Assembly: GCA_018195615.1 (NCBI GenBank)
Contig: JAGTPG010000002.1
Span: forward strand, 2,236,501 to 2,300,500
Length of the DNA stretch: 64,000 nucleotides
Reading direction: 5' to 3'
Origin: Streptomyces tuirus
GTDB lineage: Bacteria; Actinomycetota; Actinomycetes; Streptomycetales; Streptomycetaceae
The notes below the pieces were generated by a model. The model saw only the letters and a program-made list of their open reading frames with translations, made no database searches and was not told the origin of the DNA. The translations under genes and the position numbers were made by a program. Below, piece by piece: positions 36,321 through 43,680 of the stretch (position 1 is its first letter; the number at the start of each line of letters is the position of its first letter).

Positions 36321-36364
36321 CCTCCCCCAAGCTCTCGACTTCGCTCGAGCAGGGGGGACCCCCA
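36321..36364. repeat. Streptomyces hairpin repeat, intergenic copy
   Basis: CCTCCCCCAAGCTCTCGACT then TCGCTCGAGC and GGGGGGACCCCCA. It is the normal intergenic form of the element found inside a gene at 12477-12518. Confidence 0.7.
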
Positions 36365-36432
36365 TCGCCCCAGCGGCACGACTGCCCGCAGCTAGGTGAG
36401 CCACCACGCGCCCGCAGCCGCCGGACGACGCA

Positions 36433-36543
36433 AGGGGCCGTGTCGGGGGGTGTCCGCCCGCAGCGGTTGGCGCGTCAACGGACAGTCAGTCGGCGTCCGA
36501 CCCCATCGCGCCGTTCCGAGGACGGACACCCCCGGCGCGGCCC
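36433..36543. repeat. 111-base imperfect palindrome (MITE-like or structured RNA)
   Basis: Outer arms GGGGCCGTGTCGGGGGG plus TGTCCG (36433-36455) pair with CGGACACCCCCGGCGCGGCC plus CC (36522-36543). Nested inside, CGG-TT-GGCGCG pairs with CGCGCC-GTT-CCG, and GGAC pairs with GTCC around the tip. No ORF of note. No clear target-site duplication was seen. Confidence 0.65.
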
Positions 36544-36630
36544 CGACCCACCACCACGGCGTAGGCGCTACGCACACCCCCACCCAACCCGCGCAGGCCG
36601 CCGCAGGCATGCAGCATGCAACCGCCCCGC

Positions 36631-37062
36631 TCAGCGGTACCAGCGATGCCGGTGATGCCCGTGAAGTCCATGAAGCCCGTGAACTCCGTGAAGCCAGTGG
36701 TTCCCGTGCTGCCGCCGCCGCATCACCCCGACAGCCACCACAGCCGCCCCCGCCGCCGCCCCGGCAACAAGCACCGGCCTCGGATGCCGCACCCCGGCCC
36801 GGACGGCCCCCCGCACCGGACCAGGCCCGGTGTGCGTCGCCTTGCCCTGCACCGTCTGCCCAGCCTGCGCGGCACTGCTCCGCAACTGCACCGTCATCGC
36901 CCCGGCCTTGTCCCGGAGATCGGCCGCCCGTGCCCGAGCACGCCCCTTCACATCCGCCTTCCCCGCCAACTCCTCCACCGTGTCCCCGAGTTCACTACGC
37001 GTCCGCTCGATCTGCCGCCGCAGCTCATCGGGCCCCTTGGCCCCACCCGTCGCGTCCGTCAT
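36631..37062 (-). CDS. DUF3618 family membrane-associated protein with His-rich tail
   Basis: 143 residues. The N-terminal DUF3618 signature is complete: PDELRRQIERTRSELGDTVE, then ELAGKADVKGRARARAADLR. One membrane helix VLVAGAAAGAAVVAVGV lies at about residue 97-113, after which other members end quickly. Here the tail HGNHWLHGVHGLHGLHGHHR is an unusual His/Gly repeat, from short tandem repeats in DNA. The ATG overlaps the holin-family gene stop (ATGA at 37059), as usual for this gene pair in Streptomyces. An envelope-stress or cell-surface role is likely. The tail could bind metal, which is speculation. Confidence 0.85.
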   Translation of the reverse strand: MTDATGGAKGPDELRRQIERTRSELGDTVEELAGKADVKGRARARAADLRDKAGAMTVQLRSSAAQAGQTVQGKATHTGPGPVRGAVRAGVRHPRPVLVAGAAAGAAVVAVGVMRRRQHGNHWLHGVHGLHGLHGHHRHRWYR

Positions 37063-37478
37063 CGATGCGCCCTTTCCCTGATCTCCTCCACGTCCGCCTT
37101 GACACTGCCGAGGGCCTCCGCAGGCGTGGGAGGCGTGGCCCGGCGCAGCTGCCCCCGGCCGACCACGGCGAGCACGGCCGCGATCACGAACAGCACCCCG
37201 GTCACGATGAGTGCCGCGGCCCAGACGGGCAGCACCAGCGAGAGGGCGGCCGCACCCGTACCGGCCAGCGCGAGAAACCCGGCGTACGCGACAGCACCCG
37301 CCGCACCGAGCATCCCGCCGCCACGCCCCGCACGCCGCCCCTTCTCGGCCAGCTCTTCCTTGGCGAGAGCCACTTCCTGCCGTACGAGCCGGGAGAGCTG
37401 CTCCGCGGCCTGTGAGACGAGCTCGCCCACGGAGTGGTGCTCGTCGCGCACGGCCCGTTGATCCATGGTCCCGGTCAC
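37059..37478 (-). CDS. phage holin family (PF07332-type) membrane protein
   Basis: 139 residues. An amphipathic N-terminus HSVGELVSQAAEQLSRLVRQ and EVALAKEELAEKGRRAG precedes two membrane helices (AVAYAGFLALAGTGAAALSL and WAAALIVTGVLFVIAAVLAV). This is the widespread actinobacterial YqjE/holin-like family and is not evidence of a prophage. The GTG at 37478 is preferred because AGGAGG lies nine bases upstream; ATG at 37466 is the alternative. It is the first gene of the pair with DUF3618. Confidence 0.83.
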   Translation of the reverse strand: MTGTMDQRAVRDEHHSVGELVSQAAEQLSRLVRQEVALAKEELAEKGRRAGRGGGMLGAAGAVAYAGFLALAGTGAAALSLVLPVWAAALIVTGVLFVIAAVLAVVGRGQLRRATPPTPAEALGSVKADVEEIRERAHR

Positions 37479-37532
37479 GGTGTTCCGCCTCCTCTCGACG
37501 TAGGAACCCCCGAGTACCCGGCCCACCCCCCG

Positions 37533-38219
37533 CTACCCCTGCGACACCCCGTCATCCCCCCGCTCACCCAGGCGAGCCAGTTGAACCTGAAACCAGTCAA
37601 GCCGCGCCTGCAACAAGGCGGCCTCAGCGACAAGTTCGGAAACCCCCGCCCCCGCCCCCGCCCCCACATCCGCACCCGCACCCACACCCGCACCCACAAC
37701 CCGCAACCGCTCCCCCGCCAGCCGCGCGAACCCGGCCGGCGACACAGCCGGCCGCCCCCGCACACACCCCCGGCAACACGGCACGAGCGCCCGCCACCCC
37801 GGCCGCCCCCACCCGGCCTCGGCCAACGCCGCCGCTCCGGCCCCACAGGCACACGCCCCCAGGGTCATGACCCGCACCCGCTGCCGGGCATACCGGAACC
37901 CGCGCTCGAACCGGATGTAGGCCCCGAGGACGGAGACCTCAAGCAGCACGGCCGTCCGATGCTCGGCGGTGCACAGCAGCGCCTCCGCCGCCGCCCGGTC
38001 GTGCACGCAGTGGAACCCGCAGTCGCAGCGACGGTGCGGCGCCCGGTGCCGCAGCCCGTACACACAGGACGCCTCCGCCACCACTCCGTACGGCAGCGCA
38101 CCGCCCAGCGACACACCGGTGAACCCGGCCCGGGTGCCGTCCTGGGACAGCACCGGATGGGCGATCTTGTATCCGGTCGGCGGCTCCGCCGGACGCTCCG
38201 CCGGAAGCCGCAACCTCAT
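37533..38219 (-). CDS. Cys-rich hypothetical protein, coupled to an upstream 43-residue peptide
   Basis: 228 residues. The core (about 50-130) has VYGLRHRAPHRRCDCGFHCV and, later, VLLEVSVLGAYIRFERGFRY, which resembles a actinobacterial pattern (CxCGxYA... then G.V.LWG.V..H..GYRA) of unknown function. A second Cys cluster CACGAGAAAL and VPCCRGCVRGRP follows, suggesting metal binding. The C-terminus has a GA/GV low-complexity run encoded by a C-rich repeat around 37,645-37,700, then an amphipathic helix LVAEAALLQARLDWFQVQLA. The ATG overlaps the peptide gene stop (ATGA at 38216), so the two are translated together. Function unknown. Confidence 0.65.
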   Translation of the reverse strand: MRLRLPAERPAEPPTGYKIAHPVLSQDGTRAGFTGVSLGGALPYGVVAEASCVYGLRHRAPHRRCDCGFHCVHDRAAAEALLCTAEHRTAVLLEVSVLGAYIRFERGFRYARQRVRVMTLGACACGAGAAALAEAGWGRPGWRALVPCCRGCVRGRPAVSPAGFARLAGERLRVVGAGVGAGADVGAGAGAGVSELVAEAALLQARLDWFQVQLARLGERGDDGVSQG

Positions 38220-38347
38220 CGCGCGACCGGAGCCTCTTCCAGGGTCGGCTCCTCGACGTCCTGGAGGTCCGGAAGTTCGATTTCCTCGTCCCGGTCCTGC
38301 GGAAGCTCCTCCGCGACCCCGATGGCCAGTGCCTTGCCGAGCTTCAT
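38216..38347 (-). CDS. 43-residue acidic peptide gene
   Basis: Starts MKLGKALAIGVAEELPQDRD and ends in an acidic tail EIELPDLQDVEEPTLEE APVAR. GGAGG lies six bases before the ATG at 38347, an unusually good ribosome site. Its stop overlaps the start of the Cys-rich gene. The basic/hydrophobic front and acidic rear resemble leader-like or adaptor peptides but show no Cys, Ser or Thr-rich core, so a modified-peptide precursor is not supported. Function unknown. Confidence 0.65.
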   Translation of the reverse strand: MKLGKALAIGVAEELPQDRDEEIELPDLQDVEEPTLEEAPVAR

Positions 38348-38519
38348 GACGCCTCCATGAGATGCCGTCGCTGACCGTCCTGACCATGGTGACCCAAAAG
38401 CGCCCCTTTGGACACATGGCACCGCACCCGCACCCCCGCACACCCTGAAGCATCACTTAGGTATACATGGAAGGAAAATTAACTAGAGCTACACGGTCCT
38501 GCCGTCGACACTACTCACC

Positions 38520-39403
38520 ATGACGCCCCTCTTCGGCCGGACCCTCTGCGCCATGATCACCCCGTTCACCCGCTCCGGCGCCCTGGACCTCGACGGCGCG
38601 CGGCACCTCGCCACCCACCTGGTCGCCCAGGGCTGCGACGGACTCGTCCTGTCCGGCACGACGGGCGAGTCACCGACCACATCGGACGCCGAGAAGTCGG
38701 CCCTGATCGCGGCCGTCCGCGAGGCCGTGGCCGACCGCGCGTCGATCGTCGCGGGCATCGGCACCCCCGACACCCGGCACACCGCCGACCTGGCCAAGGA
38801 GGCCGAGAAGGCGGGCGCGGACGGCCTGTTGGTGGTGGCGCCGTACTACAGCAGACCCCCGCAGGACGCGATCGAGGCCCACTTCCGTGAGATCGCGGAC
38901 GCGACCGAACTCCCGCTCATGGTCTACGACATCCCGTTCCGCACCGGCTCCCGCATCGAACCCGAGACGATCCTCCGCCTCTCCGAACACCCCCGGATCG
39001 CAGCCGTCAAGGACTGCTCCAACGACTTCCTCGCCGCCCAGAAGGTTCTGTCCCGCACGGACCTGGCGTACTACGCGGGCTGCGACGAGCACAACCTCGC
39101 CCTGTACGCGGTGGGCGGCGCGGGGTACGTCAGCACGGTCGCGAACGTGGTCCCGAACCATCTGCGAGCGGTCCTGGACGCCTTCGACGCCGGCGACACG
39201 GCTCAGGCGGCCCGCCTCCAGCAGCAGGCCACCCCCCTCATCGAGGCGATCATGGCGGCGGGCCTGCCGGGCACCGTCACGGCCAAGGCGCTCCTGAACT
39301 CCCTGAGCCTCCCCGCGGGCCCGGTCCGCGCCCCCTCCGGCCCGCCGACGACAGAACGACCGAGGGGCTGCGCTCCCTCTACAAGGACCTGATCACGGTC
39401 TGA
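38520..39403 (+). CDS. dapA: 4-hydroxy-tetrahydrodipicolinate synthase (one apparent frameshift)
   Basis: 294 residues after restoring one C near 39,334; the repaired tail reads RPADDRTTEGLRSLYKDLIT. The enzyme condenses pyruvate with aspartate semialdehyde for lysine and diaminopimelate synthesis. Marks are LCAMITPFTRSGALDLDG, the GTTGESPTTS pyruvate site, the catalytic Tyr in MVYDIPFRTG and the Schiff-base Lys in IAAVKDCSNDF. The ATG at 38520 has no clear ribosome site. An AT-rich patch at 38455-38492 probably holds the promoter. dapD, the next-but-one pathway enzyme, lies close by on the other strand. Without repair the last 20 residues are nonsense. Confidence 0.9.
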
Positions 39404-39417
39404 CCCACGAAAGAACA

Positions 39418-39461
39418 GGCCGGGGCCCGTACCGCGACCACGTGCGATACGAACCCCGGCC
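39418..39461 (+). terminator. terminator after dapA
   Basis: Arms GGCCGGGG (39418-39425) and CCCCGGCC (39454-39461) with a 28-base loop that can pair partly, 14 bases after the dapA stop and before a convergent gene. Confidence 0.55.
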
Positions 39462-39479
39462 GTGCGCCGACGCGTCGGC

Positions 39480-39710
39480 TCAGTTCCAGGCGTACCCGTC
39501 CCCGAACAGCAGCGTGTGCTCCAGCACGTCCTCCGCCGGGTCGTCGACCTGCCCGACGTCGACGTTGACCAGACCGAACCGGTGGCCGTTCTTCGAGCCA
39601 GTGTTGCTCTCGTCGGCGTGCGCGGCCCCCGCCGGAAGCCAGCACACCGCCAGCGCCGTGACCACCCCGGCCACACAGCGCACCACGGCCCGCCCCTGCT
39701 CGTTCCTCAT
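39480..39710 (-). CDS. small secreted protein
   Basis: 76 residues. A Sec signal peptide (MRNEQGRAVVRCVAGVVTAL, ending AGAAHA) leaves a mature peptide of about 42 residues, DESNTGSKNGHRFGLVNVDV then GQVDDPAEDVLEHTLLFGDG. The GLVNV...VDDPAEDVLEH pattern recurs in small secreted Streptomyces proteins of unknown role. The ATG at 39710 is chosen for its signal peptide. It lies between dapA and dapD and is convergent with dapA. Confidence 0.65.
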   Translation of the reverse strand: MRNEQGRAVVRCVAGVVTALAVCWLPAGAAHADESNTGSKNGHRFGLVNVDVGQVDDPAEDVLEHTLLFGDGYAWN

Positions 39711-39794
39711 GTCCCGGTCCTCGTTTCGTAGGTTCGGCCTCTGATCGGACACTGCGTCCACCCGTTCATCCGCCAGGACCGCCGTGAGGTCACG

Positions 39795-39847
39795 CCGGGA
39801 CATCCGTGCGGGGACGTCAGCCCGGGACATCCGTGCGGGAACGTCAG
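39795..39847. repeat. 26-base tandem repeat at the dapD stop
   Basis: Two copies of CCGGGACATCCGTGCGGG(G/A) followed by ACGTCAG, at 39795-39820 and 39822-39847, differing at one base. The second copy includes the dapD stop codon. Confidence 0.8.
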
Positions 39848-40832
39848 TTGTGGCTGTGCAGGATCTCGTTCAGCCCGCCCCACACCGCGTTGTTCGGCCG
39901 GGCCTCGACCGTGCCGGTGACCGAGTTGCGGCGGAAGAGGATGTTGGAGGCGCCGGACAGCTCGCGGGCCTTGACGATCTGGCCGTCGGGCATGGTGATG
40001 CGGGTGCCGGCGGTGACGTAGAGGCCGGCCTCGACGACGCACTCGTCGCCGAGGGCGATGCCGACGCCCGCCTCGGCGCCGATCAGGCAGCGCTCGCCGA
40101 TGGAGATGATGACGTTGCCGCCGCCGGACAGGGTGCCCATGGTGGAGGCGCCGCCGCCGATGTCGGAGCCGTCGCCGATCACGACGCCCGCGGAGATCCG
40201 GCCCTCGACCATCGACGTGCCGAGCGTGCCGGCGTTGAAGTTGACGAAGCCCTCGTGCATCACGGTGGTGCCCTCGGCGAGGTGCGCACCGAGGCGGACC
40301 CGGTCGGCGTCGGCGATCCGGACGCCCTTCGGGCCACGTAGTCCGTCATCCGCGGGAACTTGTCGACGGAGGTCACCTGGAGGTGCAGGCCCTCGGCGCG
40401 CGCGTTCAGCCGCACCTTCTCGATGTCGTCGACGGCGACCGGGCCGAGCGAGGTCCAGGCGACGTTGGCGAGGAAGCCGAAGATGCCGTCCAGGCTCTGG
40501 CCGTGCGGCTTGACCAGGCGGTGGGAGAGCAGGTGCAGCCGCAGGTAGACGTCGTGCGCGTCGATCGGCTTCTCGTCGAGCGAGGCGATGACCGTGCGGA
40601 CCGCGACCACCTCGACGCCCCGGCGGGCGTCCGGGCCGATCGCCGCGGTCGCACCGCCGCCCAGCAGCTCCGCGGTCCGCTCGGCGGAGAGCCGCTCGGT
40701 GCCGGACGGGCCGGGCTCCGCGACGAGTTCGGGCGCGGGGAACCAGGTGTCGAGGACGGTGCCGTCGGCGGCGATCGTGGCGAGGCCGGCGGCCACGGCG
40801 CCGGTGGTGCGAGGAGCAGTCGTGTCGGTCAT
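39844..40832 (-). CDS. dapD: 2,3,4,5-tetrahydropyridine-2,6-dicarboxylate N-succinyltransferase (one apparent frameshift)
   Basis: 329 residues after restoring one base near 40,333. The N-terminal domain runs to MTDYVA; the left-handed beta-helix resumes PKGVRIADADRVRLGAHLAE and shows hexapeptide repeats FVNFNAGTLGTSMVEGRIS, VVIGDGSDIGGGASTMGTL and CLIGAEAGVGIALGDECVV. This is the actinobacterial DapD type of the succinylase route to diaminopimelate. The ATG at 40832 opens MTDTTAPRTTGAVAAGLATI. A true frameshift would be lethal or force lysine/DAP auxotrophy, so it is taken as a sequence error. Confidence 0.9.
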
Positions 40833-40922
40833 GAGGGCAACCTAACCGGCGGACACCGGTCGAGGCGAACCGGTCCGGGGGCGTCTCACGTGACGGGCGG
40901 TATCCACCCTCGACGCCGCCCG

Positions 40923-41498
40923 TCAGCGGCGCGGAGTGTCGCTGCCCGCATCCCCCCGAGCCCCCGAGACGACCCGCCCCAGCACCTCCCGCGCATACGC
41001 CTCGTCGTACGGCACCCCCGTCAGCAGCACCTGAAGGCAGATGCCGTCCACGACCGCCACCAGCGCCCGCGCGGTCACGGGGTCCGTACGCCGGGACAGC
41101 AGCTCGGCGACCCCCTCGGCCCACTCGGCGGCGACCGGGCGCAGAGCGGGCCGGCGCAGGGCGGCCAGGTACAGCTCGTACTCCAGCTCCACCCCCGTGC
41201 GGTCGCCCGCGAGCCACTCCCCCATCCACCCGGCGAGTTCGGCCGCCAGGTCGCTCCGGGGATCCTCCAGGCCACCGCGCGAGGCGACGACCTTGGCGAA
41301 GCCCTCGTTGGCCTGCCGCAGCGCGGCGACGAGCAGCTCGTCGAGGGTCTTGAAGTGGTAGGTCGTCGAACCGAGCGGCACATCGGCCTCGGCGGCGGCA
41401 CTGCGGTGGCTCAGCCCGGCGATGCCCTTCGCCCCGACGACCCGGATCGCCGCGTCGATGATCCGCTGCCGCCGCTCGGGGTCGTAGCGCCGGGGCAT
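40923..41498 (-). CDS. TetR family regulator of the SMR pump
   Basis: 191 residues, intact. The DNA-binding domain reads RQRIIDAAIRVVGAKGIAGL, SHRSAAAEADVPLGSTTYH and FKTLDELLVAAL. The ligand domain includes LEYELYLAALRRPALRPVAA. Its start shares one base with the SMR gene stop (TGATG), so both are co-transcribed. The 16-base palindrome at the SMR start (41819) is the probable operator for autoregulation, released by a cationic drug. Confidence 0.87.
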   Translation of the reverse strand: MPRRYDPERRQRIIDAAIRVVGAKGIAGLSHRSAAAEADVPLGSTTYHFKTLDELLVAALRQANEGFAKVVASRGGLEDPRSDLAAELAGWMGEWLAGDRTGVELEYELYLAALRRPALRPVAAEWAEGVAELLSRRTDPVTARALVAVVDGICLQVLLTGVPYDEAYAREVLGRVVSGARGDAGSDTPRR

Positions 41499-41818
41499 CA
41501 GTGGGCACCGCCCAGGTTCAGCACCACGACCCCGACGATGATCAGCGCGATACCGGCTGCCTTGGCGACGGTCATGCCCTCCCCGAGGAAGACGATCCCG
41601 ATGGTCGCGATGGCCGCGGTGCCGACGCCGGCCCAGATCGCGTAGGCGGTGCCGACGGAGAGGGTCTTCAGCGTCTGGGCGAGCAGCGCGAAGGAGAGCA
41701 GGTATCCGATGAGCGTCAGCAGCGACGGCCAGAGCCTGCTGAAACCGTCGCTGTACTTCATGGCGGTGGTCCCGGCCACCTCGGCGGCGATGGCCGCGGC
41801 CAGCAGCAGATATCCCAT
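41498..41818 (-). CDS. SMR family multidrug/guanidinium efflux protein
   Basis: 106 residues with four helices. The proton-coupling Glu is in AAAIAAEVAGTTAMKYSDGF (Glu13); the later signature SVGTAYAIWAGVGTAAIATI matches QacE/EmrE/Gdx-type proteins. The ATG at 41818 lies directly beside the operator and lacks a ribosome site; GTG at 41836, six codons upstream, is possible. The SMR gene is first in the unit with the TetR regulator. Confidence 0.88.
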   Translation of the reverse strand: MGYLLLAAAIAAEVAGTTAMKYSDGFSRLWPSLLTLIGYLLSFALLAQTLKTLSVGTAYAIWAGVGTAAIATIGIVFLGEGMTVAKAAGIALIIVGVVVLNLGGAH

Positions 41819-41834
41819 GTGTACGAGCGTACAC
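41819..41834. promoter_or_regulatory. TetR-type operator at the SMR start
   Basis: GTGTACGAGCGTACAC: perfect seven-base arms around AG, immediately before the SMR ATG. Position would block transcription or initiation of the SMR-TetR unit. Confidence 0.65.
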
Positions 41835-41965
41835 AACCAATTTCAGAAACCGCTCTCAGCAAACTCCCCACAGGGATTGGTCATGTCCACTACCGTGTCA
41901 CCGATCACACACCGGGCCACCACAACTGCGCCGCCGTCAAGGGTGCCCGTCGGAGGAAACAGCGC

Positions 41966-42797
41966 ATGTCAGAAGAGAAGTCCCGGCCGCAGGACTCCCT
42001 CTGGGAGAACGGCTGGGCACCGGACACCACCCGGGCACCGGGAACACGACGGCTCTGGCTCGCGGGCGCCCTCGCCGTGGCCACGGTGACCGCGTGCGTG
42101 ACCGCGATCGTCGTAATGGACAGCCGGTCCGGCGAGCCGGCCCCGCGGCGGCGCAGCCGTCGGCGCTCAGCAGTTCGGCCCCGGGCGGCCTGATCTCGTT
42201 CGCGACGCCTTCCGAGCAGGGCACCGAACCGCCCGCCGAGGCGGACCACGGCCGCCCGTCCCGAGCCCCACCACCGCCACGCCGACCCATCAGAACGCCG
42301 AGCCCGGCTCCCCGCGCCCGAAGAATCCCGAGTCGCCCGCGCCCGACAAGAAGACGCCCCGTCCGAAGCCCCCGGCCTCCGACGGGATGTCCATACGCTC
42401 CGTCAATTACCCGGACCGCTACTGGCAGCTCAGCGGCAGCTACGTCACCCTCGCCCAGGCGAACTCGCCCTCGGCCCGCCATGACGCCACCTTCGAACGG
42501 GTGGCGGGCCTGGCCGACTCCTCCTGCTACTCCTTCACCGCGGGCGACGGCACCTACCTGCGCCACCGCAGTTTCGTCCTGCGCGCGGAACGCAACGACG
42601 GCTCCTCGCTCTTCCGCAAGGACGCCACGTTCTGCCCCCGCCCGTCCTCCCACTCCGGCGCGGTCATGCTGGAGTCGGCGAACTACCCGGGCCGCTTCCT
42701 GCGCCACCGCAACTTCCAGGTCCGCCTCGAGCCGTACCAGCACGACGGCCTGTACCGCGCGGACGCCTCGTTCCGGCTGGTGGCCGGGCTGGACTGA
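41966..42797 (+). CDS. membrane-anchored AbfB-domain (arabinose-binding) protein (two apparent frameshifts)
   Basis: 277 residues after restoring one base near 42,145 and one near 42,258. The cytoplasmic start MSEEKSRPQDSLWENGWAPD leads to one membrane helix (LWLAGALAVATVTACVTAIV), then a Pro/Ser-rich linker (PGSPRPKNPESPAPDKKTPR). The C-terminal beta-trefoil is AbfB-like (CBM42): SIRSVNYPDRYWQLSG, YLRHRSFVLRAERNDGSSLF, NYPGRFLRHRNFQVRLE and ADASFRLVAGLD. CBM42 binds arabinose side chains of arabinoxylan; no catalytic domain is present. GGAGGAAA lies eight bases before the ATG. A strong terminator follows. Confidence 0.82.
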
Positions 42798-42805
42798 GCA
42801 TGGAG

Positions 42806-42837
42806 AAGGGGCGGCACCCAGGAGGGTGCCGCCCCTT
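42806..42837. terminator. bidirectional terminator
   Basis: Perfect 14-base stem AAGGGGCGGCACCC (42806-42819), loop AGGA, GGGTGCCGCCCCTT (42824-42837), between the AbfB gene and the end of the suf operon. Confidence 0.85.
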
Positions 42838-42865
42838 CGGCCGTCAGTCAGGCCGGCAGTGGATC

Positions 42866-43198
42866 TCAGACGTTGAACCCGAGCGCCCGAAGCTGCTCCC
42901 GCCCGTCGTCCGTGATCTTGTCGGGGCCCCACGGGGGCATCCAGACCCAGTTGATGCGCAGTTCGCTGACGAGGCCGTCCGTGGCGGACTTGGCCTGGTC
43001 CTCGATGACGTCCGTCAGCGGGCAGGCCGCCGACGTCAGGGTCATGTCGACGGTCGCGATGTTCGACTCGTCGACGTGGATGCCGTAGATCAGGCCCAGG
43101 TTGACCACGTCGATGCCCAGCTCGGGGTCGACGACGTCCATCAGGGCCTCGCGGAGTTCTTCCTCCGAGGCCGGCTTCATCTCCACGGTCTCGCTCAT
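42866..43198 (-). CDS. metal-sulfur cluster assembly factor (DUF59/SufT-like)
   Basis: 110 residues of the MIP18/DUF59 family, last gene of the suf operon. It shows EEELREALMDVVDPELGIDV, VNLGLIYGIHVDESNIATVD, the reactive-Cys motif LTSAACPLTDVI and the tail NWVWMPPWGPDKITDDGRE. SufT-type proteins help mature Fe-S proteins. The ATG at 43198 overlaps the sufU stop (ATGA). It ends just before a strong terminator. Confidence 0.88.
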   Translation of the reverse strand: MSETVEMKPASEEELREALMDVVDPELGIDVVNLGLIYGIHVDESNIATVDMTLTSAACPLTDVIEDQAKSATDGLVSELRINWVWMPPWGPDKITDDGREQLRALGFNV

Positions 43199-43665
43199 GC
43201 CGTCGTCTCCTTCTCGGCGTCGGCTCCGCCCAGCACCTGGGCCGTCGCGTCCTTCCAGGCCATCCAGCTCAGCAGGGCGCACTTCACCCGGGCCGGGTAC
43301 TTGGACACCCCGGCGAACGCGACCGCGTCCTCCAGGATGTCCTCCATCGCGTCGTCGGGTTCGAGCTTCCCCTTGGACTGCATCAGCTCCAGGAAGGTCT
43401 CCTGGATCTTCCGCGCGTCGGAGAGGTCCTTGCCGACGAGGAGTTCGTTCAGTACGGACGCGCTCGCCTGGCTGATCGAACAGCCCTGGCCCTCGTACGA
43501 GACGTCCTCGATCCTCGTGCCGTCGTACTTCACGCGCAGTGTGATCTCGTCACCGCACGTCGGGTTGACGTGGTGCACCTCGGCGTCGCCATCCCGCAAG
43601 CCCCGCCCGTGCGGGTTCTTGTAGTGGTCCAGGATGACTTCCTGGTACATGGAGTCCAGTTTCAC
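43195..43665 (-). CDS. sufU: Fe-S assembly sulfur-transfer protein SufU
   Basis: 156 residues, IscU-like SufU that accepts sulfur from SufS. The three conserved cysteines are in HHVNPTCGDEITL, YEGQGCSISQAS and PARVKCALLSW, with the Asp next to the first Cys, forming the zinc site. The insertion between Cys2 and Cys3 is typical of the actinobacterial/Firmicute type. The start is GTG at 43665, weakly preceded by a ribosome site. It follows sufS by 15 bases. Confidence 0.92.
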   Translation of the reverse strand: MKLDSMYQEVILDHYKNPHGRGLRDGDAEVHHVNPTCGDEITLRVKYDGTRIEDVSYEGQGCSISQASASVLNELLVGKDLSDARKIQETFLELMQSKGKLEPDDAMEDILEDAVAFAGVSKYPARVKCALLSWMAWKDATAQVLGGADAEKETTA

Positions 43666-43680
43666 CGTCTAGCACGCCCC

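Larger units (their letters stand above)
36257..36630. other. non-coding region with two repeat structures
   Basis: No credible gene between the ABM promoter and the end of the DUF3618 gene. It contains a hairpin repeat (36321-36364) and a long imperfect palindrome (36433-36543), described separately. Confidence 0.6.

Noticed and set aside
37059..37478. Holin-family gene as prophage evidence
   Set aside because: This family is a normal chromosomal partner of DUF3618 in actinobacteria; no other phage genes are present.
37640..37705. CCGCACCCGCAC-type short repeats as a possible CRISPR
   Set aside because: Units are six bases with no spacers; they encode a GA/GV run in the Cys-rich protein.
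38216..38347. RiPP precursor peptide
   Set aside because: No Cys/Ser/Thr-rich core, no recognised maturase beside it; kept only as an unknown peptide gene.
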